From: Tillandsia leiboldiana | Lineage: Eukaryota; Streptophyta; Magnoliopsida; Poales; Bromeliaceae | DNA length: 64,000 nucleotides | Assembly: GCA_029204045.2 (NCBI GenBank) | Contig: CM055066.1 | Span: 44,282,342-44,346,341, forward strand | Direction of reading: 5' to 3' | In this document: piece by piece, positions 1 through 10,164 of the stretch | Layout: each line of letters begins with the position of its first letter | Position numbering within the stretch: position 1 is the first letter of the stretch | Made by a program: the position numbers and the translations under genes | The notes under the pieces: generated by a model | The model's database searches: none | What the model saw: the letters and a program-made list of their open reading frames with translations, nothing else | Told to the model about the DNA's origin: nothing

Positions 1-591
1 ATTCTGAGTAGAATCAAATCAATGAATACTTAGATGGTATTTCCGATCTATTTCTAATCTAAGTATTCGGCGGATCATCACCACCCAAAAACAACGATTT
101 ACCCCAAAATCGGCGCGTGGACTCGCGTGGCCTTTTGGATTCGAGGTGCAACCGCTCTCGTGGATTCAGAGCGAGGTACGTTCATGGATTCGAAGCGTGC
201 TACTGGGTGAAGACCGTGGATTCGGTCGGACGTCGTGGACTAGACGTTGGACGCCGTGGATTCGGCGTTGGACGCACATCGTGGATTCGAGAAGCATCGT
301 GGAGCGAGCGGAGAAGATCAACTAGGAGCGTATGGAAAAGGTTGAGTCGTCTGTGAGTACGGTATATCACCTTGTACGTGTTTAATTCTAGTGGATTTCA
401 CCGTGTTATCGGTCCCGTGGTTTTTTACTCCGGTTTGGAGTTTTCCACGTAAAAATCTCTGCGTGTTATTTATTTTTCCGCATTGGGTTTTTATATCGCA
501 AAGATTTTTGAGTGTTTATGGTTTACACCTATTCACCCCCCTCTAGGTGTTTTTTCCCCTATTTAGATCCTATTATTCACATAACCCAACA
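1..591 (+). repeat. SIRE-type copia LTR, 3' part (5' LTR of a deleted element)
   Basis: This is the 3' part of a Ty1/copia LTR; its beginning lies left of the window. It aligns with the second halves of the LTRs at 851-2113, 26826-28085 and 56254-57514 and ends in the same ...ataacccaaca. It is followed not by a primer binding site and gag but directly by sequence that in the intact relative lies just before the 3' LTR. It is therefore the 5' LTR of an internally deleted element. The assignment rests on visible similarity; clade naming (SIRE/Maximus) is inferred from the related element at 26826-57514. Confidence 0.85.
112..305 (+). promoter_or_regulatory. Stem-loop array with TGGATT centres
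   Basis: About seven short inverted repeats with a TGGATT (or TGGACT) centre. Clear examples are GACCG-TGGATT-CGGTC and ACGCCG-TGGATT-CGGCGT. This copy is slightly decayed: one unit has lost the inner pair of its stem and another has TGGACT followed by AGACGT. See the finding on compensated stems. Confidence 0.7.
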
Positions 592-850
592 GTATAAACT
601 CTATCTCTGTTTGGTTTTGAATGCTAAATATTCTTGAGGTATCTAACGATTTATTTTGTCAAGAATGATTCTTTTTGCATAAAGTACAGATGTCTAAGTT
701 TAGAGTCTGTTCTAGGAGTTTTTCTCATGTATCTATCTTTATTTGGATCTCCAATGTAAATTTTTGTTGTATGGTGATAGCAACAAAAATATTTTTTGAA
801 TTTTCTTGAGTGGATTTTTGTTTTGTCACGAAACCGCCAAAGGGGGAGAT
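592..850 (+). mobile_element. Remnant of copia 3' internal region with polypurine tract
   Basis: This 260-bp stretch matches the sequence just before the 3' LTR of the element at 26826-57514 (about 55995-56253), including the terminal purine run AAAGGGGGAGA at about 839-849. Everything between the 5' LTR and this point (gag, pol, third ORF) is missing. The breakpoint is at the short word agtataaact, which also occurs in the intact relative. It is a deletion derivative without coding capacity. Confidence 0.8.
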
Positions 851-2113
851 TGTTAAGGAATTTGTTTTGGCGTATTTCGTGAAAGTGGTTAAGTCTTGAA
901 GATTGAAGATGAAGAAGCTTGAATCATATACCTCAATCTCAAGCAAGAAGAATTCAAAAGGATCAGGTATGTTTAACTAAATAATTTTGATAATCCGAAT
1001 ACTTCTTATAGTGTAGAAACACTTGGATGGATTTTTAATCGAATAAAAATAAAAAACTGGACATGTTATTGGTTCAGGATCCGGAACAGGAAACCACAGT
1101 CCGGACCCCCGAACATAGGGTAATTCATGCGCAATCCAGTCCGGAACACCCCTGATTTTGTTCCGGACCCCGAGTGTGGGTTTTGCTGAAAATGCATGAA
1201 CAGTCCGGACCGTGGCACTTCGTTCCGGACCCCGAACGTATGTTTTTCTGGAAATAGTATGTCTTGCTACGACAGTCCGGACCGCAGTATTCCAGTCCGG
1301 ACCGTCGTCCTGAAAAATTCCAGATAAGGTTTGTTTTTTATTCTTATCCTCTTCCAATGGTTTCTAACCTATAAATAAACCCTACGATTCATTTTTTAGG
1401 TTAATCCAAAATACGGTCGAAAAAGAGAAATCCACCTATAGAGAAGAAAGGAAATAACTAGATTTAATTCTATGTTTCTTCATCTATATTAATTAATTTG
1501 ATTATAGGTTTTCATACTCAGATTTTGAGTAGAATCAAATTAATGAATACTTAGATGGTATTTCCGATCTATCTTTGATCTAAGTATTCGGCGGATCATC
1601 ACCACCCAAAAACAACGATTTCCCCAAAATCGGTGCGTGGACTCGCGTGGCCTTGTGGATTCAAGGTGCTACCGCTCTCGTGGATTCGGAGCGAGGTACG
1701 TTCGTGGATTCGAGACGTGCTACTGGGTGAAGACCGTGGATTCGGTCGGACGTCGTGGATTCGACGTTGGACGCCGTGGATTCGGCGTTGGACGCTAATC
1801 GTGGATTCGAGGAGCGTTGCGGAGCGAGCGGAGAAGATCTACTGGGAGCGTATGGAAAAAGGTCAAGTCGTCTGTGAGTACGGTATATCACCTTTGTACG
1901 TGTTATAATTCTAGTGGATTTCGCCGTGTTATCGGTCCCGTGGTTTTTTACTCCGGTTTTGGAGTTTTCCACGTAAAAATCTTGCGTGTTATTTTTCATT
2001 TCAGCATTGGGTTTTATTGCGCAACGATTTTTGAGTGTTTATTGTTTACACCTATTCACCCCCCTCTAGGTATTTTTTCCCCTATTTAGATCCATTATAA
2101 GCATAACCCATCA
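851..2113 (+). repeat. SIRE-type copia 3' LTR, complete (1263 bp)
   Basis: The LTR starts TGTTAAGG directly after the polypurine tract and ends ...acccatca. The last bases read CATCA where its relatives have CAACA. It holds the family's features in order: an array of TCCGGAC/CCCGAAC motifs at about 1075-1310, a TATA box (TATAAATAA) at 1370-1378, a stem-loop array at about 1632-1825, and a 3' end ready for a primer binding site. Sequence after 2113 belongs to another repeat (a long LTR), which suggests this element inserted into it. The left flank is outside the window, so no target duplication can be checked. Confidence 0.85.
1632..1825 (+). promoter_or_regulatory. Stem-loop array with TGGATT centres
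   Basis: Eight inverted repeats lie about 260-450 bp downstream of the TATA box, so probably in the transcribed leader. Stems include CCTTG/CAAGG, GACCG/CGGTC, ACGTCG/CGACGT and ACGCCG/CGGCGT around a constant TGGATT. The first unit has TGGACT in the centre with a GCG/CGC stem. Confidence 0.75.
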
Positions 2114-2249
2114 TTTCATTCGTCGGTTTTGTTTGTTGGTTTGATCTTTGGCTTTCATTCGTGGGGTTGGTCGTTGTTTTCTTTCGCTTGGCGGTTTTGG
2201 TTGGCGGTCTTGGCTAGGCAGAGTCGTTTGACGGTATGCTAGCCCGCGC

Positions 2250-3200
2250 CGCCGTTGCCCTTGTTGCATGGCCGCCGCCGCTATGCCTTGTCGCTTGACG
2301 CCTCGCAGCCGCGCCGTCGCTGCTCGTGTGCTCAGCCCGCGCCAACACCGCCGCCACGCGCGCGCAGCCAGGCCGCAACCACGCGGGCGCAGCAAGGCTG
2401 CACCGCCGCGAGCGCTGTCAAGCCGCAGCCACGCGCGCGTAGCCAGGCCGCAGCCATGCGCGCGCAGCAAAGCTGCACCGCCGCGCGCGCTGCCAGGCCG
2501 CAACCACGCATGCCGCGGGCCGCGCAGGCGCACATGCCAGCTTGCACAGTCGCCGCCCCGCGTGTGCCCTAGCGCAGTCGCCGCCCACGTGTGCCCTAGC
2601 ACAACAGCCGCCCGCGCGTGCCCTAACGCGCAGCGCCCTCTTTGTGCCTTGCCGCCGCGTAGTTTCCCCGCGCGCGCTGCCAGGCCGCAGCCATGCATGC
2701 CGCGGGCCGCGCAGGCGCGCACGCCAACTTGCACAGTCGCCGCCCCGCATGTGCCCTAGCGCAGTCGCCACCCGCGTGTGCCCTAGCTCAGCAGCTGCCC
2801 GCGCGTGCCCTAACGCACGGCGCCCGCTTCGTGCCTTGCCGCCGCGCAGTTTCCCCGCGCGCGCCCCTATAGCCAGCGCCGCGCGCCACTGCTGCCAGCG
2901 CCGCGCAACCCTGAAGCCAGCGCCGCGCGCGCCCCTGTAGCCAGCGCCGCGCGCCCCTGTAGCCAGCGCCGCGCGCCCCTGCTGCCAGCGCCGCGCAACC
3001 CTGCAGCCAGCGCCGCGCACGCCCCTGTAGCCAGCGCCGCGCGCCCCTGCTGCCAGCGCCGCGCAACCCTGCAGCCAGCGCCGAGCGCCCCTGCTGCCAG
3101 CGCTGCGTAACCCTGCTGCCAGCGTCACGCGCCCCTGCAGCCAGCGCCGCGCGCCCCCGCAGCCCGCGTCGCGCTCCCTCGCTACCGGCGTCGCTTGGGC
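2250..3200 (+). repeat. GC-rich short-period repeats
   Basis: About 950 bp of very GC-rich sequence. It begins with variants of a CGCAGCCACGCGCGC-like word and passes into repeats of roughly 18-24 bp built on GCCAGCGCCGCGCGCCCCTG (about 2870-3190). It lies inside the long LTR. No coding evidence: several frames are open on both strands, and their translations are low-complexity Ala/Arg/Pro. Confidence 0.7.
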
Positions 3201-3224
3201 AACCTGCGTCGCCGCTCGCGCAGT

Positions 3225-3846
3225 CCGCTTGACGGTGCAGTCCGCTCGTCGGTGTAGCCCGCCTGTAGTCCGCTCGTCGGTGCAGTCCGCTTGCAGTCCA
3301 CTCGTCGGTGCAGTCCGCTTCACGGTGCAGTCCGCTCGTCGGTGCAGTCCGCTTGACGATGCAGTCCGCTCGTTGGTGCAGTCCGCTTAACGGTGCAGTC
3401 TGCTCGTCGGTGCAGTCCGCTTGCAGTCCGCTTGACGGTGCAATCCGCTCGTCGGTGCAGTCCGCTCGTCGGTGCAGTCCACTCGTCAGTGCAGTCCGCT
3501 TGACGGTGCAGTCCGCTTGTCGGTGCAGTCCGCTTGACGGTGCAGTCCGCTCGTCGGTGCAGTCCGCTTGACGGTGCAGTCCGCTCGTCGGTGCAGTCCG
3601 CTCGTCGGTGCAGTCCGCTCGTCGGTGCAGTCCGCTTGACGGTGCAACCCGCTCGTCGGTGCAGTCCGCTCGTCGGTGCAGTCCGCTCGTCGGTGCAGTC
3701 CGCTTGACGGTGCAGTCCGCTCGTCGGTGCAGTCCGCTTGTCGGTGCAGTCCGCCTGACGGTGCAGTCTGCTCGTCGGTGCAGTCCGCTTGACGGTGCAG
3801 TCCGCTCGTCGGTGCAGTCCGCTTGACGGTGCAGTCCGCTTAACGC
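3225..3846 (+). repeat. 17-bp minisatellite, about 36 units
   Basis: Tandem array of a 17-bp unit in two main variants, CGCTCGTCGGTGCAGTC and CGCTTGACGGTGCAGTC, interspersed along the array. A few units carry single changes (GCAACC, GCAATC, TTGACGATG). The unit length is not a multiple of three, so the open frames across it cycle through three registers and give a repetitive low-complexity peptide. Confidence 0.85.
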
Positions 3847-4840
3847 AGTTGTTTTCGTTTTTCGTCAGATGATTCTCCGCTTGGTTGTTTTTCGTCGCAG
3901 ACTTCGTCGAGGCAACGGTTGGAGCCTGGTTTCCATCAATTGCCTCGTCGACAGTCGGATTGCGTCGGAAGTACGGTTTTGCAACCGGAGGGATTTTTTT
4001 TGGACACGGAGTTTTTCGTCGGTTTATTGTTTTGGGTTTTGCTGGGCACCGTTTTTATGTCCGGTCTTTTGTTTCACCACTGGAATTTTATCTGTTATTT
4101 TCGGTACACCGGTAGAATCCCCTTTTTCGGTAAATTCGGGTTCTTTTGCATGGTTTTCCTATCTTTTGGTGTTAGGGGTGTTGTTAGAATGTTTGTACCT
4201 TCCGGGTGACCGGTTGTCGCGGTATGAGGTCCGGTGGACTGCTTGTCCTTATCTGAATAATGGTAAAAAAATTGTTCGGGGATTTGCTTTGATCAGGTTT
4301 TGATCGGTCCAACAATCGGGACACCGAAGGCAGCTTCTGTTTTGGGATAGAAGGGATTTCTAGTACAGTAGTCGGGACCACTGATTTTGCCAGTTTGGGG
4401 TAATGTGTTGATTTGTGTTTTTGGATATTTTATTAGGTCTGCGGGGGGTGTTGAATGCTTAGGAGGGTCGCGGGCGCGGTCGTTTATCTCCGTTTCAGGT
4501 GGGTACACCCTTAGAACCTCTTTGTGCGTAATTTCGTTATTGTTATGTTTATCATTTTAAGGGGTATTGTGGGTGGCATGGACCTCCGGATTAATGAATG
4601 TCGCGGTTGGAGACTGGACGGGCAGTTCGCCCTCTCCGAACGACGGTATGGTTGTTCGGGGCATACTTGCGATCGGGACAGTGATCGGTGCGACCATTCG
4701 AAAGTCGGAAGGTGGGTACCTTTATCCGAAAGGGGAAGGCCGTCGGTTGGAGCGTACCGAGCTTTCTCCTTTTTCGTTATTGACATTGGTTTACAGTTAT
4801 GTTACTTGTGAGCTGAGGACTAACCCCATGTTCTGCACGG
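3847..4840 (+). other. Interior of the long LTR, no gene seen
   Basis: This is unique-looking sequence inside the long LTR between the minisatellite and the 57-bp repeat. It has short frames on both strands but no recognisable protein domain, tRNA or promoter. Confidence 0.4.
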
Positions 4841-5010
4841 GTATCGGCACTTATACTGTTTGGAGCAACGAGTGTCGCAAGTGGACACTCGTCACGAGTA
4901 TCGGCACTCATACTGTTTGGAGCAACGAGTGTCGCAAGTGGACACTCGTCACGAGTATCGGCACTCATACTGTTTGGAGCAACGAGTGTCGCAGGTGGAC
5001 ACTCGTTTTA
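4841..5010 (+). repeat. 57-bp tandem repeat, three copies
   Basis: Three consecutive units begin GTATCGGCAC at 4841, 4898 and 4955. They are nearly identical, and each contains CAACGAGTGTCGCAAGTGGACACTCG, an imperfect inverted repeat (CGAGTGTC...GACACTCG). Because 57 is a multiple of three, the open frames through it repeat a 19-residue word; I see no reason to call it a protein. Confidence 0.85.
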
Positions 5011-5978
5011 CTATGGTTACTATGCTCATGGCGCTTGCACGCACACCAGCAGTTTGGCCACCGCGTCGGTGTACTTTTCCGGAAAGGTGGTCTGCGGACC
5101 CGTGAACCCTACGAGGTGACGTAGTAGGGGCCCCTCGCGGTGATTTATGGGGGGGTTTACATGCACCCAAGGTGAGAGCAGTGTGGTTTTCTTTTGCCTG
5201 AGGTCCCCGGACCGATATGGCAAGGTGCTTAGTTCGTTTCCTCATGGATGATATGATCGATTGCAGGATGGGGTTATGGATGCTCTGGTTTTACAGTTTG
5301 ATTTATTGTCCGCACGTTTTTGCATCGTATTTGTAGTTGTGTTTTATCTCCACTCTTTATGTCACTGACTCCCACTGTGTAACAGGTTTGGTCGGTTCTG
5401 GGGATCAGGACGATGGTGAGGACGCTACTTGGTGAGATGTGAGATTACCTCGGTCAGGTTCCTTTTCCTCTTTCGTTTATAGTTGGTTATTTCCTTTATG
5501 GTCTAATACGGTGCATGTGAATGTGTATTACCGTGGATGGTGTGGATGTTGAGTCATGCCTTATGTTGTCATATGGACTTATTTTATAGAACTATGCTTT
5601 CAATATAGGGTCTTAGGACGCGTCGTGTGGACGCGGGATTTCACACTCAAAAAGGGGATTGCGAAATGGCTTTAGAAAATTAAGTGTCGTGTGGGCACCG
5701 TTTTCAAAACTTGTGGATTTATCCTTTCAAACCTATTGAAGCGCCGGGTGTGCGCCGTTTAATGAAATAAGATGATAGCATTTTCAAATTCATACTCTGG
5801 TAATTTGTAACTGTTAATGCTTGGTGGTTGATGTTTTTATTCGGGCTTTGGGACGCCGTGCATATGCAAGGGAGACCTTGTATATGTGGCGGGTCTGTGC
5901 ACGTGCCGCGCGGGAGTCCATTTCAAAAAAAAAAAATATGGCTGCTTTCCGCTTTAAAATTGCTCCCGGGGCGTGACA

Positions 5979-8481
5979 TTATCCAACACAAGTCATAAAT
6001 CCATCTCAACATCCACATTATCCACAATAACTAAAACCACATGCGAAGTAAACTAACCAACTGAAATAAGCAAATAAAGAGAAGGGAAAGTATCACCAGC
6101 CCGAAGATTGGCTAGTACTCTCTAGTCGCAACCTCACCACCGTCCCAGACCCCACCCCTGACTGAACCTGTCACACAGTGAGAGTCAGTGACAAGAAAAA
6201 TAAAGACATACAAAACGATGCTAGAAAGGTACAGGAAAATTGATAATAAACCGAACTGTCACCCTGAGCATCCACAACACCATCCTGCTACCCGTAGTAT
6301 CTCTCCTGGGAACCCAGGCACAAAACCGCCATGTCGGTCCGAGGACCTCAGGCAAAAGGATCAGTCCCGCTCAAAACCTGGTGCAAAGAAACCCCCCCCC
6401 ACTGCACGAATACAGTTCCGCAAATAGCCGCAAGGGGGCCCCCACGCACATAGCCGCGTGGGGTCCACGGGTCTAGTCAGACCACCTCTCCGGAAAAGTA
6501 CACCGACACGGTGGCCAAACCGCTAGTGTGCGTGCAAGCGCCATGAGCATATCAATCAATAAATAAGTGTCGTAAGCCTCCTGCGACAATCAGTCGCTCT
6601 GATGTAGCATAGATCTCAATAAGTAACCCGAGGTCGGATTGACCTTCCATTAACTCTTGTTGTGTCTTACAAACCAATGCTATCATAATTATTTAAGGAA
6701 TTGCCACCCGGGGTCGGATTGACCTTCCATTAACTCTTGTTGTGTCTTACAAACCAATGTTATCATAATTATTTAAGGAATTGCCAGCATTAACAATAAC
6801 GATGAAACCAAAGGGAAAAACCGGAAGGGAGCCACCTGACGGCATCCCCTTCCTAGGATGAGGGTACCCACCTTGCAGTAGCGACCACCAACAGCGCCTA
6901 CGCCCTTCCTATGCCCTCGCACGTCGCCTGGACCTGATAGAAGTCCCCAAGAGAGCAAATCAAAACCTTTAACCGGTTTGCGAAAACGGTGGTCCCGACC
7001 GCTGTCCGAAGCTGGACAAACTGCACCCCGGACCGCGCACCGTGGCGTCCGACCACTAGAGCAAAGACCCATGCAAGGAGGACAGCCAAACGAACTGTGT
7101 CGAACGGACCGTGCTGTCCGACGGACAATACCGTCGCGCGGACTGCGCCGTCGAGGTCCCTGTCGGCGACGGCGGCGGCGGCGGGAATGGCGACGGCACG
7201 GTGGGGCATCTCCCGGGTGTAAGCCGGACCGAGTGGCGGCGGCCTGGCAGGGCACGGAGCGCGCGAAGCGGCGCGGCGACCTGACAAGGCGCGGCCTCCC
7301 CCCCCCCGCACGGCGGGCGCCCGCAGCGCGGCTGAGCCACGCGCGGCCAAATGCTAGAGGCACGCGGCCCAGCGCTGCGCGGACTTGCGCCCGTAGCGCG
7401 GTAGTACCCCGCGCGCCCAAGCGCTGGCGGCGCGCGGCCAAACGCTGCGCGGTCCTGTGCCCGCCGCGCGGCAGAGCCCCGCGTGGCCAAGCGGGCGGCA
7501 CGCGGACCCGCGCTGCGCGGTCCTGTGCCCGCAGCGCGGCAGAGCCCGGCGCGGCCAAGCGCTGGCGGCGCGCGGCCCCGTGCTGCCTGGGCATGCGCCC
7601 GCAGCGCGGCGCAGCCCCGCGCGCCCAAGCTGGCGGCGCGCGGCCCCGCGCTGCGCGGCTAGGGCAATCCGGCGGTGGCGCGCTCGAGCATCACGGTGGC
7701 GGTGCTCTAGGGCATCGCGGCGGCGGTGCTCTAGGGCATCGCAGCTGCGGTGCTAGGGCATCGCGGCAGCGGTGCTCTAGGGCATCGCAGCTGCGGTGGT
7801 AGGGCATCGCGGCGGCGGTGCTCTAGGGCATCGCGGCGGCAGTGCTACCGTTGGCAAAAGCAAAACAATCACCGAAAGCCCGAAGTAGAAAACAACGTAC
7901 GAAATGAAAGCACAAAATAACCGTAAATTAACAGGGTAAGCAAACCTGGTAAGAACGGAACAGGCGACACGATCCTGCCTTCCAGTGACGATGGTGCTCC
8001 TGGATCCGTCCCCCGGCGTTGCCGTCGTCTCCGTTCTTGGTCCCCGGCACCACGAGAAGGAACGAGAAGGGAAGAAGAAACCCTAAACCGGCTAGCGGTA
8101 AATTCTACGATTTTCTTTTCGTGTACGTACCAACCCCAATTCCACGGTATAAATAAAAAAGGGTTCTAACCGACTTCACAATAGGTGTGCCACCTACGCA
8201 ACATTTCAAAAACAGCCGGCGCGGATTCTGATGCACCAAAGCCTTAACGGGTTTATCCGGAAAAAACCTACCTTAACCGGTTGATCCGTTAACAATAAAA
8301 AGCTCATTTCGGGAGATCCATAAGTCGGATTTCTCCTCCGATCGCGCCGTTAATCCTCGTTCAACGAGCTCTATCAAAAACCAGAGATAACACCCGAAAA
8401 CTCACAAAGGAAAAATTACCTAAAAAACTAACTTTATTTAAAAGCCAAAAAGTAATTTAAAAGTAACTACGTGCCATTACA
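5979..8481 (-). repeat. Long LTR, minus strand, 3' end missing
   Basis: Read on the minus strand this starts TGTAATGG at 8481 and runs left to 5979. There it meets the CA end of the plus-strand LTR. Its 5979-6200 part is the reverse complement of about 5358-5560 (for example, around the word TGTCACTGACTC). Its terminal 400 bp (the GGGGCGTGACA end) is therefore absent or displaced. The right flank is the gag stub of a copia element, so this LTR probably interrupted that gag. The GC-rich middle (7100-7860) has open frames on both strands, judged non-coding. Confidence 0.6.
6632..6786 (+). repeat. 80-bp tandem duplication
   Basis: Two copies of an 80-bp unit start GGTCGGATTGACCTTCC at 6632 and 6712 and end AATTGCCA. 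They differ at very few positions, so the duplication is recent relative to the host LTR. Confidence 0.85.
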
Positions 8482-8833
8482 CCTTCTCCAAACTAGTTCC
8501 TCCATGTGTAACTTGTAGAGTATCCCAGGTTTCTTTCGCAGTCTCACAAGCCGAGACGCGAGAGAACTCAGTTTGTAGCAAGGCATTAAATAAAGCATTG
8601 ACACCCTTGCCATTGTAAGAAGATTAATATATTTCTTCCCTGGACCACTTCGTCCTAGGTTTAGGGATTTGTGCATCAACGACAAATTCAATAAGATATT
8701 TCCATCCGTTCTCAATTAATTGCCAAACCCGTTCATTGATGGAAATTAGAAATGCTCTCATGCGAACTTTCCAATAAGCATAATTAGTTCCATCGAAGAA
8801 GGGAGGTCGATTGATGTTTCCACCCTCAACCAT
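8482..8833 (-). pseudogene. SIRE-type copia gag, N-terminal stub
   Basis: Reading left from an ATG at 8831-8833, the translation begins MVEGGNINRPPFFDGTNYAY, the typical start of SIRE-like Gag (UBN2/DUF4219 region, with the YWKVRM motif). An in-frame TAA at about 8636 replaces a codon of the EEID(S/A) segment, and the frame then continues (YNGKG...SACETAK). The reading stops at 8482, where the minus-strand long LTR begins. It lacks the rest of Gag and all of pol. It lies just downstream of the primer binding site and 5' LTR at 8853-10164. Confidence 0.85.
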
Positions 8834-8852
8834 TGTTTACAACCTTATTTCC

Positions 8853-8864
8853 GCTCTGATACCA
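8853..8864 (-). promoter_or_regulatory. Primer binding site (initiator tRNA-Met type)
   Basis: On the minus strand this reads TGGTATCAGAGC two bases after the LTR end. It is the standard complement to the 3' end of initiator tRNA-Met used by many plant copia elements. Confidence 0.85.
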
Positions 8865-8866
8865 CT

Positions 8867-10164
8867 TGTGGGTTATGGGATCCCAAGGATCTAAATAGGT
8901 GAAAACACCTAGAGGAGGGTAAATAGGTGCAAATAATAAAACTTAAAAATCTTCGCGTAAAAAATAACCCAATACGGAAAAGTAAAAATAGTACGCCAAG
9001 ATTTTACGTAGAAAACTCCATCCGGAGTAAAAATCCACAGGACCGATTACACGAAAAAATTCACTTAGATTAAAACACGTACAAGGTGATATAACGCAAT
9101 CCCACGACTCAATCTTTACCATACGCTCGAAGTATATCTTCTCCGCTCATCCTCAACGCACTTCGAATCCACGAACGCGTCCAACTTCGAATCCACGAAG
9201 TCTTCAAAAGAATCCACGGTCTTCACCAATATAGCACGTATGGAATCCACGAATGTGCCTAACTCCGAATCCACGAAGTCGATACCGAATCCACGGCCTT
9301 CACGCGAATCCACGCATCGATATTCCTTCTAGAACTCGTTGAAGGTTTATTGGTGGTGTTGATTTTGAATGCTTAGAAAATCATATATAGATAAGAAAAA
9401 CACCACCTAAGCATTCATCAATTTGATTCTTAAAAAAAAATAAAAAGTTGAAAAATCCAAGAATCAAATCGATAAATTTTCTTGATCGAAAAGGCGATCA
9501 AGATAATAGAAAAACAAATCTAGGTAAGAATGTGTTTTCCTTTTCTTCTCTATTTGTGGATTTATTTTGATCCCCTTTGGATGCCTTAAAATAATACCTC
9601 TAGGGATTATTTATAGGTTAGAATCTATTAGAAATAAGATAAAAATCAAAAACTAATTATAACATAATTTTTTCCGCATCACGGTTCGGACTGAAAACAC
9701 GACGGTCCGGACTGTCGAAAAAATACCAAAAACTATAATTCGGAGTCCGGATTGAAATGAAGCTGATCCGGACTGTTTCATGCGAAATAAGAATTTTAAT
9801 GTTCAGGGTCCGGACTACAAATTAGCATGAAACAACCTATGTTCGGGGTCCGGACTGAAGCCAGGCTGATCCGGACTACAAATTAGCATGAAACAACCTA
9901 TGTTCGGCGTCCGGACTGAAGCCAGGCTGATCCGGATTACATAACACCTAAAATGTCCAGTTTTTTATTTTTAACACACAAAAAATATTTTAAGTGCTTC
10001 TAATCAAATAAAATGAATTCAAATCATCAACAATCTTAATTTAAACATACCTGGATGTAATGGATTCATTTTTCTTGAGATTGATGTCTTAGTTCTTCAA
10101 GTCTTAATCTTCAATCTTCAAGACTCCAACTGATTTCACGAAATCCACCAATATATCCGTAACA
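8867..10164 (-). repeat. SIRE-type copia 5' LTR, minus strand (1298 bp)
   Basis: On the minus strand it runs from TGTTACGG at 10164 to ...AACCCACA at 8867. It holds the family's layout: a TCCGGAC motif array at about 9675-9945, a TATA box (TATAAATAA on the minus strand) at 9607-9615, and a stem-loop array at about 9150-9330. It diverges clearly from the other SIRE-type LTRs here, so it is an older or separate lineage. The right flank starts cctat; the partner of that possible target duplication is not in the window because the element's left part is missing. Confidence 0.85.
9150..9330 (-). promoter_or_regulatory. Stem-loop array with TGGATT centres, diverged
   Basis: Seven TGGATT centres occur on the minus strand. 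Stems differ from those of the other LTRs but still pair, for example ACTTCG-TGGATT-CGAAGT and ACTTCG/CGGAGT (with a G-U pair). Two units no longer pair well (those ending CTTTT and CCATAC). Confidence 0.7.

Larger units (their letters stand above)
2114..5978 (+). repeat. Long LTR (family with GGGGCGTGACA end), 5' end missing
   Basis: The right end reads ...CCCGGGGCGTGACA at 5978, the same terminus as the long LTRs ending at 35197 and 47018. No gag or pol coding sequence is present. The stretch holds GC-rich short repeats, a 17-bp minisatellite and a 57-bp repeat (listed separately). It shares an inverted block with 5979-8481; for example, the segments around 5030-5100 and 6480-6545 are reverse complements. 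Its left end is cut where the copia LTR ends at 2113, so the rest is probably left of the window. Long open frames at 2250-3320 are a by-product of GC-rich repeats lacking stop codons. Confidence 0.65.

Noticed and set aside
2418..3323. 301-residue open frame on the minus strand
   Set aside because: Same cause: GC-rich short repeats without stops, low-complexity product, and overlapping open frames on the other strand.
4841..5010. 57-bp repeat as a CRISPR-like array
   Set aside because: Units are contiguous without spacers, and the context is plant LTR sequence.
6773..7802. Overlapping 270-residue frames on both strands
   Set aside because: GC-rich part of a long LTR with no recognisable domain; both strands are open, which argues for composition rather than coding.
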